NCBI GenBank assembly: GCA_963732585.1
Contig: CAVSZY010000003.1
Location: forward strand, 1,612,001-1,676,000
Origin: WLMZ01 sp963732585
GTDB taxonomy: Bacteria; Actinomycetota; Acidimicrobiia; Acidimicrobiales; Ilumatobacteraceae
DNA: 64,000 nt
Direction of reading: 5' to 3'
The translations under genes were made by a program, and so were the position numbers. This document shows, piece after piece, positions 25,449-33,626 of the stretch. Positions within the stretch are counted from its first letter, which is position 1. The number at the start of each line of letters is the position of its first letter. The notes below the pieces were generated by a model that saw only the letters and a list, made by a program, of their open reading frames with translations, did no database searches and was not told the DNA's origin.

Positions 25449-25511
25449 TCGCCGAGCGTACCCGAGGGTGCCGTGGCCTCGGCGGACATGCCTGTCGTCG
25501 GATGGCAAACC

Positions 25512-26558
25512 TCAACCTTGGCGGGTGGCGCCCTGTGAAATCAGCGATGACCGATCGATATACAGATCCGGGTTCGCCCGTTGGGCGAACAGCACCGGAA
25601 TCAGCTCTCGATACGCCGAGAGAATGCCCGACGAAGCTGGCGGAAGGTCTTGCGCAATCTCGTCATGCAGCTCTGCCAGGCGGTGATAGGGCACCATCGG
25701 GAACATGTGATGTTCGACGTGATAGTTCATGTTCCAATAGATGAACCTACTCACCGGGTTCATCATCACCGTTCGGCTATTGAGGCGGTGGTCGGTCACG
25801 TTGTCGGCCAAGCCTCCGTGTTGAAGGATGCCGGTGAGGACGTGATGCCAAGCGCCGTAGCAGCGAGGCAGGCCAACGACCATCGCTGGCAAGATCGAGC
25901 CGGACATCACGCACGTGACAACGACCGCAAGATACATGACCAACCACATTCTGGCGACCGCAAACACGCGAGGACTCTCAGATTCCGGGACGAAGGTCCG
26001 CTCATCATCCGACAGCCGACCCAGCGAATACCGAACCATGTTGGCCATCGCTCGGGGGATGTCGGTGAGACCGAAGAAGGTGATCGCCAACACGAACAAG
26101 TGGGGCGGCCGGGTGGCCACGATCTCGGGGTCACGCCCGACGATGATCGTGTCGGTGTGATGGCGGGTATGGCTCCATCTCCACACGGTTGGGTTGCGCA
26201 TCATCATGAAACACGCGATCTGGTGAACGACAGTGTTCATCCACTGGCTGCGGAAAGCGGTGCCATGGCTCGTCTCGTGCCACCTCGAGTCCCCGCCCGA
26301 TCCATACAGCACGCCATAGAGGGCAAACGCAGCAATCGAGATCCAACTCGACCAGAAAGCAATGCCCACACCAGCGAACAGCGCCATAAGACCCAACCAC
26401 AGGATCGAGTCCCGGATGGCTGGTCCATCGGATCGCTGCATCAGCTCCTTCATACGCTTACGCGGCACAGCAGTGCGATACCAATTGGCTTGGGTCAGGC
26501 CGGATTCGATCGCCTGTTGCGTACTTCGCCCGGTCAAAGAATAGTCGCGCACCGTCAT
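25512..26558 (-). CDS. Membrane histidine-box desaturase/hydroxylase
   Basis: A membrane di-iron enzyme of the fatty acid desaturase superfamily, about 348 residues with several hydrophobic helices. All three histidine boxes are intact: HETSH near 94-98, HTRHH near 130-134 and HVEHH near 280-284, plus an extra His in ILQHGG near 247. Members desaturate or hydroxylate acyl chains, alkanes or other lipophilic substrates using reduced ferredoxin. Encoded with a Rieske ferredoxin and two reductases, it is likely the terminal oxygenase. ATG 26558 overlaps the preceding stop by one base; a GTG at 26561 is the alternative. Confidence 0.88.
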   Translation of the reverse strand: MTVRDYSLTGRSTQQAIESGLTQANWYRTAVPRKRMKELMQRSDGPAIRDSILWLGLMALFAGVGIAFWSSWISIAAFALYGVLYGSGGDSRWHETSHGTAFRSQWMNTVVHQIACFMMMRNPTVWRWSHTRHHTDTIIVGRDPEIVATRPPHLFVLAITFFGLTDIPRAMANMVRYSLGRLSDDERTFVPESESPRVFAVARMWLVMYLAVVVTCVMSGSILPAMVVGLPRCYGAWHHVLTGILQHGGLADNVTDHRLNSRTVMMNPVSRFIYWNMNYHVEHHMFPMVPYHRLAELHDEIAQDLPPASSGILSAYRELIPVLFAQRANPDLYIDRSSLISQGATRQG

Positions 26559-27376
26559 CACCCAGGCTCCTTGGTCGCTTCGAGAGAGGTGAGTAGGTCG
26601 ACGAAGTCGTGCAACACCGATTCGTCGACGCCGACATTGTGCTCAGGGCGCGGATAGGTGCCGGATTGAACGTCTTGACGAAATTCCGCAAACGCGGCGA
26701 TACGTTCGCTCTGCATCCGCTCGCTTTCTGCGTGGAAGTCGCGATATTGCTTGGCGTGGCGCGGCCGGTGACCGGTGGTGTAACCGAGGAGATCGCAGGC
26801 GAACAGGTATTGCGCATCACAACCAGCTCCGGCACCCATGGAGAAAAGCAACAGCGACGTGCGTTTTGCGATTTCCGAGGCGATCGCCTCTGGCACCACT
26901 TCGATCTCGGCGGCGAAGGCGCCAGCATTTTCGAGGTCCTTCACCTGGGTATACACCAACTGAGCGGATTCCAGGGTTTTGCCTACGGCCTTGAAGCCAC
27001 CCGTCCAGGTTCGCTTGGACGGAATCAGACCAACGTGACCAACGACAGGAATCCCCTCGGCAGCGAGTCGCTCGACTGTTTGCAGGCTTGCCGCGCAATA
27101 GCAACAGTCGGCACCGAGCACCATGGCGTCATGCGCCGCGCGCAGGTAGTCATCGGTCGTCGCCAACACGCCGTAGAGCAGACCCACCTGCACAAAGCAG
27201 TCTCCCGCAGCTTCGCGCATCGCCGAGTTCCACACTGGAGCAACGATCGAAAGCAGATCGATGCCGGCGGCGGCCGCCGCCATGGCTTCATCCGGCGATT
27301 CCGTGTACAGCATGGTCATCTGACGCTTGCCTCGATAACCGCGAAGATCGGCAACGGTTGGTCGAGTTCGGTTCAT
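26558..27376 (-). CDS. Divergent PanB-like (ketopantoate hydroxymethyltransferase-like) protein
   Basis: A 272-residue TIM-barrel protein related to PanB, which adds a hydroxymethyl group to 2-oxoisovalerate. The second half fits well (VVGHVGLIPSKR, then GGFKAVGKT, AGAFAAEIEVVPE, GAGAGCDAQYLFACDLLG). The first half does not: the VGDSLG-type and ADMPF-type segments that hold the Mg-binding Asp residues of true PanB appear as VAPVWN and VGLLYG. The reaction is therefore probably different. It overlaps the upstream reductase gene by 4 bp and the downstream desaturase gene by one, so it belongs to the oxidative operon, not to pantothenate synthesis. Confidence 0.75.
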   Translation of the reverse strand: MNRTRPTVADLRGYRGKRQMTMLYTESPDEAMAAAAAGIDLLSIVAPVWNSAMREAAGDCFVQVGLLYGVLATTDDYLRAAHDAMVLGADCCYCAASLQTVERLAAEGIPVVGHVGLIPSKRTWTGGFKAVGKTLESAQLVYTQVKDLENAGAFAAEIEVVPEAIASEIAKRTSLLLFSMGAGAGCDAQYLFACDLLGYTTGHRPRHAKQYRDFHAESERMQSERIAAFAEFRQDVQSGTYPRPEHNVGVDESVLHDFVDLLTSLEATKEPG

Positions 27377-28653
27377 TCATCCTCCAATGGCTCTGTCGAT
27401 CGAAGCAAACCTTTCAGCCGGATCGTCGGATCCGCGAGCTCGCTTGGGTCGGGAATCGATCGTTGGGCGATCAAGCGCTCACCCAAGCGTATGTCCTTCG
27501 CAAGTACCGTTCCGGGCCCGAGCCCAGACACGGAGACCACCCTGCCAGCATCGTCGAGGCCAAAACGAACCGCCAGCCCATCGCCACGGTGGCGAACTAC
27601 CTCTTGCGTCGCGTAGCTGGCGACTCCGGCCACCTGAAGATTGAGCTCGTAGTGATCGGACCAAAACCACGGCACCGACGACCAGGGGCGCCCGGCACCG
27701 AGCATGTTCGCAGCAGCGACGCGCGCCTGGTCATGGGCGATCCGCCATGATTCCGGCCTCATCAGCGACCCAGGAAAGAGGGGATGCGGGGCGCAACAAC
27801 AGTCGCCGGCGGCAAACACCTCGGGCGCCGAGGTCTGCAGCAGTTCATCGGTGACGATTCCGTTACCGCAGCTGATTCCAGCGCTCGCGGCGAGCTCGAT
27901 GTTGGGCATCGAGCCGATACCGGCCACGACGACGTCGGCGATGAGCGCGTCGCCAGCGCCATCGAGCTCAACGACAAACCTGTTCTGCCGAGCGACGACG
28001 CCCTTGACGGCCATCCCGCAGCGGATGTCCACCCCTTCGGCGAGATGCCGCTTTGCAATCGCATCGCTAATGGCGGGCGCCACCACTCGGCTCAATGGCC
28101 GATCGGCAGCCTCGAGCACGGTGACCGAGCAGCCGTGCAGACGCGCCGCAGCCGCCACCTCCAATCCGATCAAGCCGGCTCCGACGACGACAACGGCCGC
28201 GCCCGGCGCGCAGGCCGCGCGCAATGACAACGCATCGTCGTAGGTTCTCAAGACTCGAACGTGCTCGGCGCCGGGGATACTCAGCTGACGCGGCCGCGCA
28301 CCGAGCGCGAGAAGAACGACGTCGTATCGAAACATCGAACCGTTCGCGGTCCTCAAGCAACGCCGTGTTGTGTCGAGCTCAACGACCCTGGTGTTCAATT
28401 CGATGTTCAAACCAAGTTCATCAGCTCGCTGGGGAGTCAGAGCTGTGACGGCGGCGAGAGTCTCGGCAGCCAGCAAGGGCGGCTTCGACAACGGCGGCCG
28501 TTCGTACGGCAGGTATGGCTCGTCGCTCAACATCGTCAGCGGTCCGCGGTAGCCGCGCTTTCTTAGCTCGTCGGCCGCCTGTGCTGCGCACTCGCCGCCA
28601 CCAACAATGACAATACGATCGGGCGCCACCAACTCGCTGGCGCTGTCACCCAA
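27373..28653 (-). CDS. FAD-dependent ferredoxin reductase (paralogue 2)
   Basis: A 426-residue homologue of the reductase at 24165-25448. FAD motif IVIVGGGECAAQAADELR, YERPPLSKPPLL, NAD motif VVVVGAGLIGLEVAAAARLHG and VFAAGDCCCAPHPLFPG are all present, and the C-terminal domain shares SSVPWFWSDHYELNLQVAGV with its paralogue. It follows the Rieske gene with an 8-bp overlap, suggesting it is that ferredoxin's direct partner. Two reductases in one operon is unusual and may reflect two electron-transfer steps or a fused ancestral duplication. Confidence 0.9.
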   Translation of the reverse strand: MGDSASELVAPDRIVIVGGGECAAQAADELRKRGYRGPLTMLSDEPYLPYERPPLSKPPLLAAETLAAVTALTPQRADELGLNIELNTRVVELDTTRRCLRTANGSMFRYDVVLLALGARPRQLSIPGAEHVRVLRTYDDALSLRAACAPGAAVVVVGAGLIGLEVAAAARLHGCSVTVLEAADRPLSRVVAPAISDAIAKRHLAEGVDIRCGMAVKGVVARQNRFVVELDGAGDALIADVVVAGIGSMPNIELAASAGISCGNGIVTDELLQTSAPEVFAAGDCCCAPHPLFPGSLMRPESWRIAHDQARVAAANMLGAGRPWSSVPWFWSDHYELNLQVAGVASYATQEVVRHRGDGLAVRFGLDDAGRVVSVSGLGPGTVLAKDIRLGERLIAQRSIPDPSELADPTIRLKGLLRSTEPLEDE

Positions 28654-28960
28654 GATCTACCTCCACCTGGCCGTTCTGGACACGAACGGGGTAGGTGCGA
28701 AGATCGACGCAGATCGGGGCGCCCTTGCCGCGCCCCGTTGTGTAATCGAAACGGCCGTTGTGCTTGGGGCACTCGATAATCGAGCCCATCACGAGTCCGT
28801 CAGCGAGCAGGAACTGCTCGTGGGTGCAAAACCCATCGGTGGCGAAGAATTCCCCCGACGGGGATTGGTAGATCGCGAGGTGCTGACCCTCGTACTCGAC
28901 GGGAATGACGTCTTCTTCATCGACGTCGCCTGTGTTGCATACCGTTACCCAGTTGCTCAC
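28646..28960 (-). CDS. Rieske [2Fe-2S] ferredoxin
   Basis: A 104-residue soluble Rieske protein of the type that feeds electrons to oxygenases. Cluster ligands are Cys45 and His47 (FCTHEQ) and Cys64 and His67 (CPKHNGRF), with the 16-residue spacing usual for oxygenase ferredoxins. It has no signal or membrane anchor. The gene overlaps the ABC ATPase stop by 4 bp (ATGA) and the following reductase start by 8 bp. The expected chain is NAD(P)H, reductase, this ferredoxin, then the histidine-box membrane oxygenase. Confidence 0.93.
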   Translation of the reverse strand: MSNWVTVCNTGDVDEEDVIPVEYEGQHLAIYQSPSGEFFATDGFCTHEQFLLADGLVMGSIIECPKHNGRFDYTTGRGKGAPICVDLRTYPVRVQNGQVEVDLG

Positions 28961-29727
28961 AGCTGATCCCCGTTCTTTCGCTGGCGATCGATGCCCGCGA
29001 CGCCAGAGACGACTGCGGCCGTCAACTCTTCCACGCTGGTGCTGGCTCGATCTGTGTCAAGAATCTTGCGACCATGGTTCATGACGATGTGCCGGTCGCA
29101 CACTTGAAACGCATGATGAATGTTGTGGGTGACAAGCACCGAGCTCACTCCCTGCTCTTTCAACTGGGTGAGGTAGGCAAGCAGCGCCTCCGTGGCACGC
29201 ACCGCGAGGGCTGATGTGGGTTCATCGAGGATCAGCAGCGAGCGTTGAAAGTGGACCGCGCGGGCGATAGCCACAGCTTGCTTTTGTCCACCAGACAACG
29301 ACCCAACGAGCTGACGAGGCGATCGGATGCCCTCAATCGTGACGACGGTACCCAAAATCTGCTCGGCGATACGGTTCATCTCGCGGATCTTCATCAGCCC
29401 GAGGCGGTTCGTGATTTCGCGGCCCATGAACACATTGCGGGTAATCGTCATCTTGTCGACAAGCGCGGAGTCTTGAAAGATGGTCTCGACGCCACGCGCC
29501 TCGGTCTGCGAACGATTGGGCTTGCCGATGTCCTCGCCTTGCCACTCATACGAGCCAGCATCGAAGTCGATGACGCCCGACATGATCTTGACAAGCGTGG
29601 ACTTGCCCGCGCCGTTGTCGCCGAGCAAGCCGACAATTTCTGCCTCGCCTACAGAGAGGGAAACATCGTTAAGGACCGTGGTCCGACCGAATGCCTTGGT
29701 CACATTCTTTAATTCAAGGAGCGTCAT
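28957..29727 (-). CDS. ABC importer ATPase, ribose/fructose type
   Basis: A single-domain 256-residue ATPase of the CUT2-like (FrcA) group. Walker A is GDNGAGKST near residue 36, the signature is LSGGQKQAVAIARA, and Walker B is LLILDEPTSALAV. Typical CUT2 ATPases are doubled; the single-domain form is the FrcA variant. It starts 2 bp after the permease gene and is followed by the Rieske gene with a 4-bp overlap, physically tying uptake to oxidation. Confidence 0.92.
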   Translation of the reverse strand: MTLLELKNVTKAFGRTTVLNDVSLSVGEAEIVGLLGDNGAGKSTLVKIMSGVIDFDAGSYEWQGEDIGKPNRSQTEARGVETIFQDSALVDKMTITRNVFMGREITNRLGLMKIREMNRIAEQILGTVVTIEGIRSPRQLVGSLSGGQKQAVAIARAVHFQRSLLILDEPTSALAVRATEALLAYLTQLKEQGVSSVLVTHNIHHAFQVCDRHIVMNHGRKILDTDRASTSVEELTAAVVSGVAGIDRQRKNGDQL

Positions 29728-29729
29728 GG

Positions 29730-30654
29730 CTAACTCGCCCTATTCTCGAAATACTGGTTGATTGCGGCGAAGACCACGAGCATCGATCCTGTGAACACCT
29801 GCAGGTAGAAGGCAGGAAAGATATCCGACAGGAGAACGATTGCTTGGAATGTTTTCAGAATAAAGGCACCGAGAATCATCCCCAGAACGCTGCCCTTGCC
29901 ACCTTTCACCGCAGTGCCGCCAATCACGGCCGCGGCAATCGCGTCAAGGTTGTAGTCAACCGTGTTGCCAGGAAGCATCGTCTTGCCCTGGACGCTGAGC
30001 ATGATTGCGCCCAGGCCGGCGAGCAAGCCCAAGAGCATGAAGGCCGAGAGTCGGACCCGGTCAGGTCGAATTGAAATCGCCTTCGCTGCTTGCTCGTTGC
30101 CCCCGACTGCGGCGATGTGGTTACCCAAGCGGTGGCGGTGTATCAACATCCACATCACTGCCCCGATAATCACGACCCACATCAGTTGCGCGCGCACTCC
30201 ATGGAATAGCTCACCGGTTATCGCCTTTTGGAACCCGGTGTTGAAATTCTTGACGCGTGGCGCCTCCATGTTGTCGCCACCGGTGTACCAGATCTGTAAC
30301 CCCCACAGCAGGCTCATGGTCCCAAGGGTGGCGATGAGACTCGGAATCTTGGTCCAGTTGACCAAGAGGCCGTTGAAGAGACCGATGACAACGCCGGTCA
30401 CTAACGCCACGAGTACACAGACGATCGGTCGGTGGCCGCCCTGATACCACGTCAGGAAGACGATCGAGCACATTCCGAGGTTGGCACCAACCGACAAGTC
30501 GATTTCTCCGACCATCATCACGATGCCGGAACCCACAGCAAGAAGGGCGAGCCACGAGCCAGCCTGCGTCATGACACTGAGGTTTGCCGACGAGAAGAAG
30601 TTGAAACCCCTGGAATCAATGGTGAACCAAATAAAACAGAACGCCATCAGGACC
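29730..30654 (-). pseudogene. ABC sugar-type permease, main part, cut by an IS256 element
   Basis: Codes for nearly all of a ribose-type (RbsC-like) permease with about ten membrane helices. Visible motifs are FNFFSSANLSVMTQAG, GEIDLSVGANLGM, IATLGTMSLLWGL, AVGGNEQAAKAISI and DAIAAAVIGGTAVKGGKGSV. The first 25-35 residues are missing because an IS256-family element lies at codon 26 or so; their coding sequence is found at 32106-32205. Removing the element and one TCAGGACC copy restores an unbroken frame of about 340 residues. The current allele cannot make an intact permease, and the insertion is probably polar on the downstream genes. Confidence 0.88.
30647..30654. repeat. Left target-site duplication of the IS256 element (TCAGGACC)
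   Basis: Eight bases next to the left terminal inverted repeat, repeated exactly at 32106-32113. An 8-bp duplication is characteristic of the IS256 family. Confidence 0.92.
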
Positions 30655-32105
30655 GAGGTTGTCCCGGGTTCTGTTGAAGTGAGGTGGTGATCCCTCCCCG
30701 GGCTGTGCCGTTGCTGGCATTGTTCGAGGGTCCTCCAAGACACCCGACAAAAGGGAAGGGATCACCGATGAAGAAGGTACCTGTCGTGAAGATCACGACA
30801 CCGCAAGCTGCTAGCGAACTGGCCGGTTTGCCGTTCGAAGCGACCGTGATGATGAGCGATGTCGCTGGCACGCTGCGCGAGGGGCTGTTGGCGTTCTCGA
30901 CCGCCGCAGGGCTGGTGGTGATGCAGCAGATGTTGACCGCCGAGCTGACGGCGATCGTCGGTGCGAAACACGCCAAGCTCGGTGACGAGCGAATCGGGAA
31001 CTGGCACGGAACAACGACTGGTCAGGTTGTGCTCGGTGGTCGCAAGCTCAGCGTTGAACGCCCTCGTGGCCGCATTGATGGTGACGAGGTCCACTTGGCG
31101 ACGTGGGAAACGTTTGCTTCGGAGGACTTGTTGCGTCAGGTTGTTGTCGAGCGGATGCTTGCCGGGGTGGCGACGCGCCGCCACGAACAGGTCGCTGAAC
31201 CAGTCGGGCAGGTCGCGGGGCGGGCGATGTCGAAATCCGCGGTGTCACGCCGCTTCGTCGCCGCCACCGAACAGGCGCTGACGGAGTTGTTGGCCCGTGA
31301 TCTGTCCGAACTGCAAACGGCGGTGTTAATGATCGACGGACTCAACGTCGCTGATCAGATGATCATTGTTGCCCTGGTCATCACGGCTGATGGCACGAAA
31401 GTGCCGGTCGGGATGGTGCTCGGCGACACCGAGAACAGCGTCGTCGTCAAGGACCTGCTCGCCGATCTTGTCGCCCGTGGGCTGCGCTACGAGCACGGGA
31501 TCATCGCTGTGCTGGACGGTGCCAAGGCGTTACGTTCCGCCGTTGCCAAGGTGTTCGGCGACCGGGCGCTCGTTCAGCGATGCACCATCCACAAACGCCG
31601 AAACGTCACCGGCTACCTCCCGGTCGATCAGCGTGACGCCGTCGACAAGCGGCTGGCGATCGCGTTCGCCCAACCCGACCCGGTCAAGGGCATCAAGGTC
31701 TGCCGGGATCTCGCCGCCCAACTCGACAAGGACCACCCTGACGCCGCCGGGTCGCTACGCGAAGGGCTCGAGGAGATGTTCACCGTTGCCCGACTCGGCG
31801 CACCGAAACGGTTGCGGGTGTCGCTGACGAACACGAACTGCATCGAGTCGATGATCTCCATCGCCCGAACCACCACCGGGCGAGTCAAGTACTGGCAGAA
31901 CGGAACAATGAAGAAACGATGGATCGCAGCATCGATGCTCGAAGCCGAACGATCTTTCCGCCGAATCAAAGGCCACGACGACCTACCCGTCTTCATGGCT
32001 GCAGTCCACAAGACGATCAACCCGACGGCACCAGCGGACTACGCTAACGTCAGCTGAACAAGACCAGGATCACCACCGGACTTCAACAGACAACGGGACA
32101 TCCTC
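30655..32105 (+). mobile_element. Intact IS256-family insertion sequence, 1451 bp
   Basis: Bounded by imperfect terminal inverted repeats of about 39 bp (left GAGGTTGTCCCGGG..., right, reversed, GAGGATGTCCCGTT..., sharing TCTGTTGAAGT and GGTGGTGATCC further in), flanked by the direct repeat TCAGGACC. It encodes one full transposase on the plus strand. Perfect target repeats and the restorable host frame point to a recent insertion. Confidence 0.94.
30768..32057 (+). CDS. IS256 (mutator-type) transposase
   Basis: A 429-residue DDE transposase. Catalytic regions are visible as VLMIDGLNVAD (first Asp), AVLDGAKALRSAV (second Asp) and TNTNCIESMISI (Glu), with the RCTIHKRRNV motif typical of the mutator superfamily. 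The length is normal and the frame is open, so it is probably active. Start chosen at the ATG at 30768, preceded by GGGAAGGG; an upstream extension would run into the inverted repeat. Confidence 0.95.
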   Translation: MKKVPVVKITTPQAASELAGLPFEATVMMSDVAGTLREGLLAFSTAAGLVVMQQMLTAELTAIVGAKHAKLGDERIGNWHGTTTGQVVLGGRKLSVERPRGRIDGDEVHLATWETFASEDLLRQVVVERMLAGVATRRHEQVAEPVGQVAGRAMSKSAVSRRFVAATEQALTELLARDLSELQTAVLMIDGLNVADQMIIVALVITADGTKVPVGMVLGDTENSVVVKDLLADLVARGLRYEHGIIAVLDGAKALRSAVAKVFGDRALVQRCTIHKRRNVTGYLPVDQRDAVDKRLAIAFAQPDPVKGIKVCRDLAAQLDKDHPDAAGSLREGLEEMFTVARLGAPKRLRVSLTNTNCIESMISIARTTTGRVKYWQNGTMKKRWIAASMLEAERSFRRIKGHDDLPVFMAAVHKTINPTAPADYANVS

Positions 32106-32113
32106 TCAGGACC
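32106..32113. repeat. Right target-site duplication of the IS256 element (TCAGGACC)
   Basis: Exact copy of the bases at 30647-30654. Confidence 0.92.
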
Positions 32114-32205
32114 AAGAAGAGAATGGTTACCTCTAAGGCTCCTCGGCCGCGTTGTTCTTGATACCAGGTTTTGATACCCATCGATGACGGGACAGTCGTT
32201 GCCAT
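32114..32205 (-). pseudogene. 5' part of the IS256-disrupted permease gene
   Basis: Encodes the permease N-terminus from the ATG at 32205 (MATTVPSSMGIKTWY..., then RGRGALEVTILFLV), the usual lead into the first membrane helix of ribose-type permeases. It joins in frame to LMAFCFIWF at 30654 once the IS and one duplication are removed. An ATG at 32181 is the alternative start. Confidence 0.8.
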
Positions 32206-32243
32206 TTAGCCGTTCTCTCTACGAAAATTTATCGGTAACCGTG

Positions 32244-32278
32244 TGGGGGGCGCACAAGGATACGTTGTGCGCCCCCCA
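32244..32278 (-). terminator. Strong intercistronic hairpin between binding protein and permease genes
   Basis: A perfect 14-bp GC-rich stem (TGGGGGGCGCACAA with its complement) and a 7-nt loop lie between the binding-protein stop and the permease start. There is no long U-run after it, so it is more likely a partial terminator or mRNA-stabilising structure that keeps the binding protein in excess over the membrane parts, as is common in importer operons. Confidence 0.65.
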
Positions 32279-32294
32279 CCATTGCCTTCACTGG

Positions 32295-33461
32295 TCAGCG
32301 AACCGTGCCAGCGAGTTCCTCGACGACCGAGACGTTGTCCTGGTGAACAAGGCCTGCACCGGTGTTGATGCTGAACGGGTAGATACCGAAGTCGAGCAAG
32401 AGGGCCATCTCGGCCACCGACTGGAAGCCTTGGATATACGGCTCTTGGGTGACTGCGGTCAGAATCTCACCGCTCTTGATGCCTTCGATCACTGGCTGAC
32501 TGATGTCGAAGCCACCGACCGAGACATCGGCTGGCGACAGGCCAGCATCGCTCAGTGCCTGCAGCGCGTTACGGTGCGGGGTTCCGCCCATCGGAATGAT
32601 GGCCTTCACATCGGGATGACCAATGAGCCACTGCGTCATGTTCTCCAGTGCCTCAGCGTCGCCCTTCGCGCCGGCCTGGATGACCTCGTATTCGGCGCCA
32701 ACTTCATCGAGCGCCTTTTTGACACCCTCACCGCGTTGCACGGCATACGACGCGTCTGGTTGCTCGACGGGAAGCAAGACGAGGTCGCCCTCACCGATCC
32801 CGGCGAGTGCAATCATGTCCTGAGCGACCTTGTAACCCGCTGCTGGAAAGTCCTGACCGATGAAGCCGAGGACGCACTTGTCGACATCGCCTCCAGCGTC
32901 TGGCCCAATGTTGTACGACATCACGGGAATGCCAGCGGAAGAGGCCGCGCAGATGTTCTCAGTGAGCACATCCTGGTCGCGCACGACGATAATGAGCGCA
33001 TCGGGATCAGCAGCAACCGCAGTACCGATCAATTCGTTGTATGCGTTGATGTCAGCGCCCTCTGGGGTGAACTGGTAATCAAGGTCGATATTGAAGAGGG
33101 CGGCGGCATCCTGGGCGCCCCGCTGGATAGTTCCCCAGAACGGGTCTGACGGCGGGTTGTCGGCTACGAAGACGATCTTGCGGCCAGTGGCGCGCGAGCC
33201 GAGGCCACTCTCAAGAGGCGCCGCCGAGGTGACCTCTACGGTGTCTTCCACGACCGGGTCTGTGGCCGCCGTCGGATCGGTCGACTCGACCTCGGCCGGG
33301 GTCGCGGGCGTGTTGGCCGCGGTCTCGTCCGGCGCGGCGGCCGATGACGACGAAGCAGCGTCCGGGTTGTTGTCGTTGCTGCACGCCGTTACCAACAAAG
33401 TGGCGGCGATCGCAGCACCGATCAGAGAGCGCATACGAGCGCTTCGACGAGTGGATTGCAT
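32295..33461 (-). CDS. ABC importer substrate-binding lipoprotein, ribose type
   Basis: A 388-residue lipoprotein (lipobox LLVTAC, Cys about 27) with a Ser/Ala/Thr/Pro-rich spacer and a type 1 periplasmic binding domain like RbsB. Typical segments are IVFVADNPPSDPFWGTIQRG at the start of the domain, PDALIIVVRD, the GIPVMSYNIG segment and VSVGGFDISQPVIEGIK. It probably captures a sugar, polyol or similar small molecule for the importer encoded downstream. The ATG at 33461 has an AGGAGG site 5 nt upstream. First gene of the operon, just after a good promoter with an operator-like site. Confidence 0.92.
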   Translation of the reverse strand: MQSTRRSARMRSLIGAAIAATLLVTACSNDNNPDAASSSSAAAPDETAANTPATPAEVESTDPTAATDPVVEDTVEVTSAAPLESGLGSRATGRKIVFVADNPPSDPFWGTIQRGAQDAAALFNIDLDYQFTPEGADINAYNELIGTAVAADPDALIIVVRDQDVLTENICAASSAGIPVMSYNIGPDAGGDVDKCVLGFIGQDFPAAGYKVAQDMIALAGIGEGDLVLLPVEQPDASYAVQRGEGVKKALDEVGAEYEVIQAGAKGDAEALENMTQWLIGHPDVKAIIPMGGTPHRNALQALSDAGLSPADVSVGGFDISQPVIEGIKSGEILTAVTQEPYIQGFQSVAEMALLLDFGIYPFSINTGAGLVHQDNVSVVEELAGTVR

Positions 33462-33541
33462 TTTTCCTCCTGGTTCTCGGGTCTCCACTTGGCGAAGAAC
33501 CCCCTGCGCTCCAGCGGTTGCCCGTCTGCGAACGTTGAGCG

Positions 33542-33582
33542 AGAGTAACCCATAAACAGCTAGACGTCAATATGTCTATACA
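33542..33582 (-). promoter_or_regulatory. Promoter with HutC-type operator ahead of the importer operon
   Basis: Read on the minus strand: TTGACG (33565-33570), a 17-bp spacer, and TACTCT (33542-33547), a good vegetative -35/-10 pair. Directly upstream is TGTATAGACA (33573-33582), which fits the GT-N-TA-N-AC pattern bound by HutC-subfamily GntR repressors. A degenerate second copy (GTCTAG) overlaps the -35 region. The likely binder is the GntR/HutC gene at 23448. Binding itself is inferred. Confidence 0.6.
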
Positions 33583-33626
33583 TTTAGCCTCAGCCCAACC
33601 TCCGGGAGTTCCGAAGTCATGGCTTT

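Noticed and set aside
32184..33149. Plus-strand 321-codon frame over the binding-protein gene
   Set aside because: It is the complement of a well-supported lipoprotein gene, with no domain of its own.
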